Assembly: GCA_965215855.1 (NCBI GenBank)
Contig: CBDCER010000003.1
Coordinates: forward strand, 1,488,001 to 1,552,000
Length of the DNA: 64,000 nt
From: J027 sp965215855
GTDB taxonomy: Bacteria; Chloroflexota; Anaerolineae; Aggregatilineales; J027
Reading direction: 5' to 3'
Shown here: piece after piece, positions 63,255 to 64,000 of the stretch
How positions within the stretch are numbered: the stretch's first letter is position 1
How the letters are laid out: each line of letters begins with the position of its first letter
Program-made: the position numbers and the translations under genes
Notes under the pieces: model-generated
Told to the model about the DNA's origin: nothing
Databases searched by the model: none
What the model saw: the letters and a program-made list of their open reading frames with translations, nothing else

Positions 63255-64000
63255 TTATTCATTGTGCCATTTGGGATTTGAATCACGGGTTTTCATGATA
63301 GATTTGACCTCCGTTAACACTCGCTGTGCAGGAGGAATATCGTCTGTGATTCTTATGACGGTGACACGTTCGACAGCCAAGTGTTGACCATCCCATCGTA
63401 AATCAACCCGACCTAGATATTCAGCGTAGCTGCCTGCTTGAACGACACGAACATCGCCAACTTGTTCCCCCTGTGGCAATAGCGCATGATAATGTCCGCC
63501 GATGATTAAAGGGACCGTATTGCGTAGTCCTCGCGCTAATTGATAATCGTCCAGCAATCCCATGTGTGATAACACCACTATTGCGTCGGCCCCTGCGGCG
63601 CGAAGCTGGGTGATGGATGTTTGAAGAACTTCTGACGCGGGAACAGTGTGTAATTGATGGTGATAGATATACTTCGAAGTATCGGCTGTAACGCCCACCA
63701 TGCCTAATCGCCATTCGCCCAGATCGAAAATCGTGGTAGCTTGTGTGCTGGGTATTGCAGTCTGGTCGGGCATGAACACATTGGCAATGAGCAATGGGAA
63801 TTGCGCTGCGGCTGCGTAATACTCAATGATCGCCATGCCATAGCGTTTCAGGCTTTTATTGCCGACAGTGGCGGCCTGACAACCAGCGACTCGTAACAGG
63901 TGATACATACCAATGCCGCGAGTTCGTTTGCTGAAGTCGGCGTTATGATCTTGGCTATCACCAGCATCGACATAAAGGACAGGAACACCGGGGTTGCTGG
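63255..64000 (-). CDS. metallophosphatase / 5'-nucleotidase-like, partial
   Basis: The gene runs out of the window at its 5' end (the frame is open to the right edge; a Met at 63908 is internal). It encodes the calcineurin-like metallophosphatase core: YVDAGDSQDHN, then VVLSHMGLLDD and IIGGHYHALLPQG, which match the LSHxG and GGHxH motifs of 5'-nucleotidases. The place of the GNHE motif reads VGNKSLKRYG, so the His of the Asn-His pair is replaced by Lys. Product and activity are therefore uncertain. It ends 27 bases upstream of the biotin carrier frame. Confidence 0.78.
   Translation of the reverse strand, partial: SNPGVPVLYVDAGDSQDHNADFSKRTRGIGMYHLLRVAGCQAATVGNKSLKRYGMAIIEYYAAAAQFPLLIANVFMPDQTAIPSTQATTIFDLGEWRLGMVGVTADTSKYIYHHQLHTVPASEVLQTSITQLRAAGADAIVVLSHMGLLDDYQLARGLRNTVPLIIGGHYHALLPQGEQVGDVRVVQAGSYAEYLGRVDLRWDGQHLAVERVTVIRITDDIPPAQRVLTEVKSIMKTRDSNPKWHNE

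Noticed and set aside
1..64000. CRISPR array or tandem repeat cluster
   Set aside because: No regularly spaced direct repeats were found by reading.

Overview
The window looks like a chromosomal piece of a heterotrophic bacterium, most likely a Chloroflexota (Anaerolineae-like) member. This is inferred from gene style only: a LexA with a Gram-positive-type SOS box, an LCP-family wall protein, a long stand-alone GltB, many secreted or lipidated proteins of unknown family, and a sugar operon joining an ABC importer to GH38, GT4 and GH13_18 enzymes. No rRNA or CRISPR array was seen. Two tRNAs are present, Leu(UAA) and Gln(UUG).

Region 1 (1-7.1 kb): a decayed IS5-type transposase, a SAM methyltransferase, a secreted protein of unknown family, and a response regulator / histidine kinase / ABC-2 permease set on the minus strand. 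The usual ABC ATPase partner of that set is missing; an IS701/IS4-like element (5388-6712) with a frameshifted transposase lies directly upstream.

Region 2 (7.1-24.2 kb): glutamate synthase large subunit (minus strand) diverges from a nine-gene branched-chain amino acid operon, ilvD-ilvB-ilvN-ilvC-leuA-leuC-leuD-cimA-leuB. This operon has almost everything needed for Ile, Val and Leu from pyruvate, including the citramalate route to 2-oxobutyrate. Only a transaminase is absent. In front of ilvD lies a textbook transcription attenuator: a 42-codon leader peptide with 14 Leu/Ile/Val codons out of 15, followed by mutually exclusive hairpins and an intrinsic terminator.

Region 3 (24.2-35.8 kb): mixed metabolic and envelope genes (CYTH protein, PLP decarboxylase, enoyl-CoA hydratase, LCP protein, M24 peptidase, a secreted clan GH-A hydrolase, a DUF2785-type protein, a lipoprotein, several unknowns). 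A complete ISAs1-family element with a 10-bp target duplication sits between the peptidase gene and its own terminator.

Region 4 (35.8-39.6 kb): an island of insertion sequences (ISKra4 family with 25-bp inverted repeats and 9-bp target duplication, an IS1380/IS4-like element, an IS5-family element inserted in an IS630 remnant). Most transposases are frameshifted.

Region 5 (39.9-44.9 kb): YwiC-like membrane protein, DUF4139-like secreted protein, GAF-PP2C phosphatase, rhomboid protease and lexA. The lexA promoter has a perfect SOS box in its spacer.

Region 6 (44.9-58.6 kb): a sugar utilisation cluster. A LacI-type regulator with twin operators in its own promoter is followed by a solute-binding protein, two permeases (the first with two SH3-like domains in its external loop), an ATPase, a short unknown protein, a GH38 alpha-mannosidase, a GT4 glycosyltransferase, a GH13_18 sugar phosphorylase and an RNA cytosine-C5 methyltransferase. 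I infer uptake and breakdown of a mannose/glucose-containing glycoside, possibly a compatible solute such as mannosylglucosylglycerate.

Region 7 (58.6-64 kb, minus strand): MBL-fold hydrolase, MaoC-like hydratase, single-domain response regulator, an unknown protein, an LPG-synthase-type membrane protein, a biotin carrier protein and a metallophosphatase cut by the window edge.
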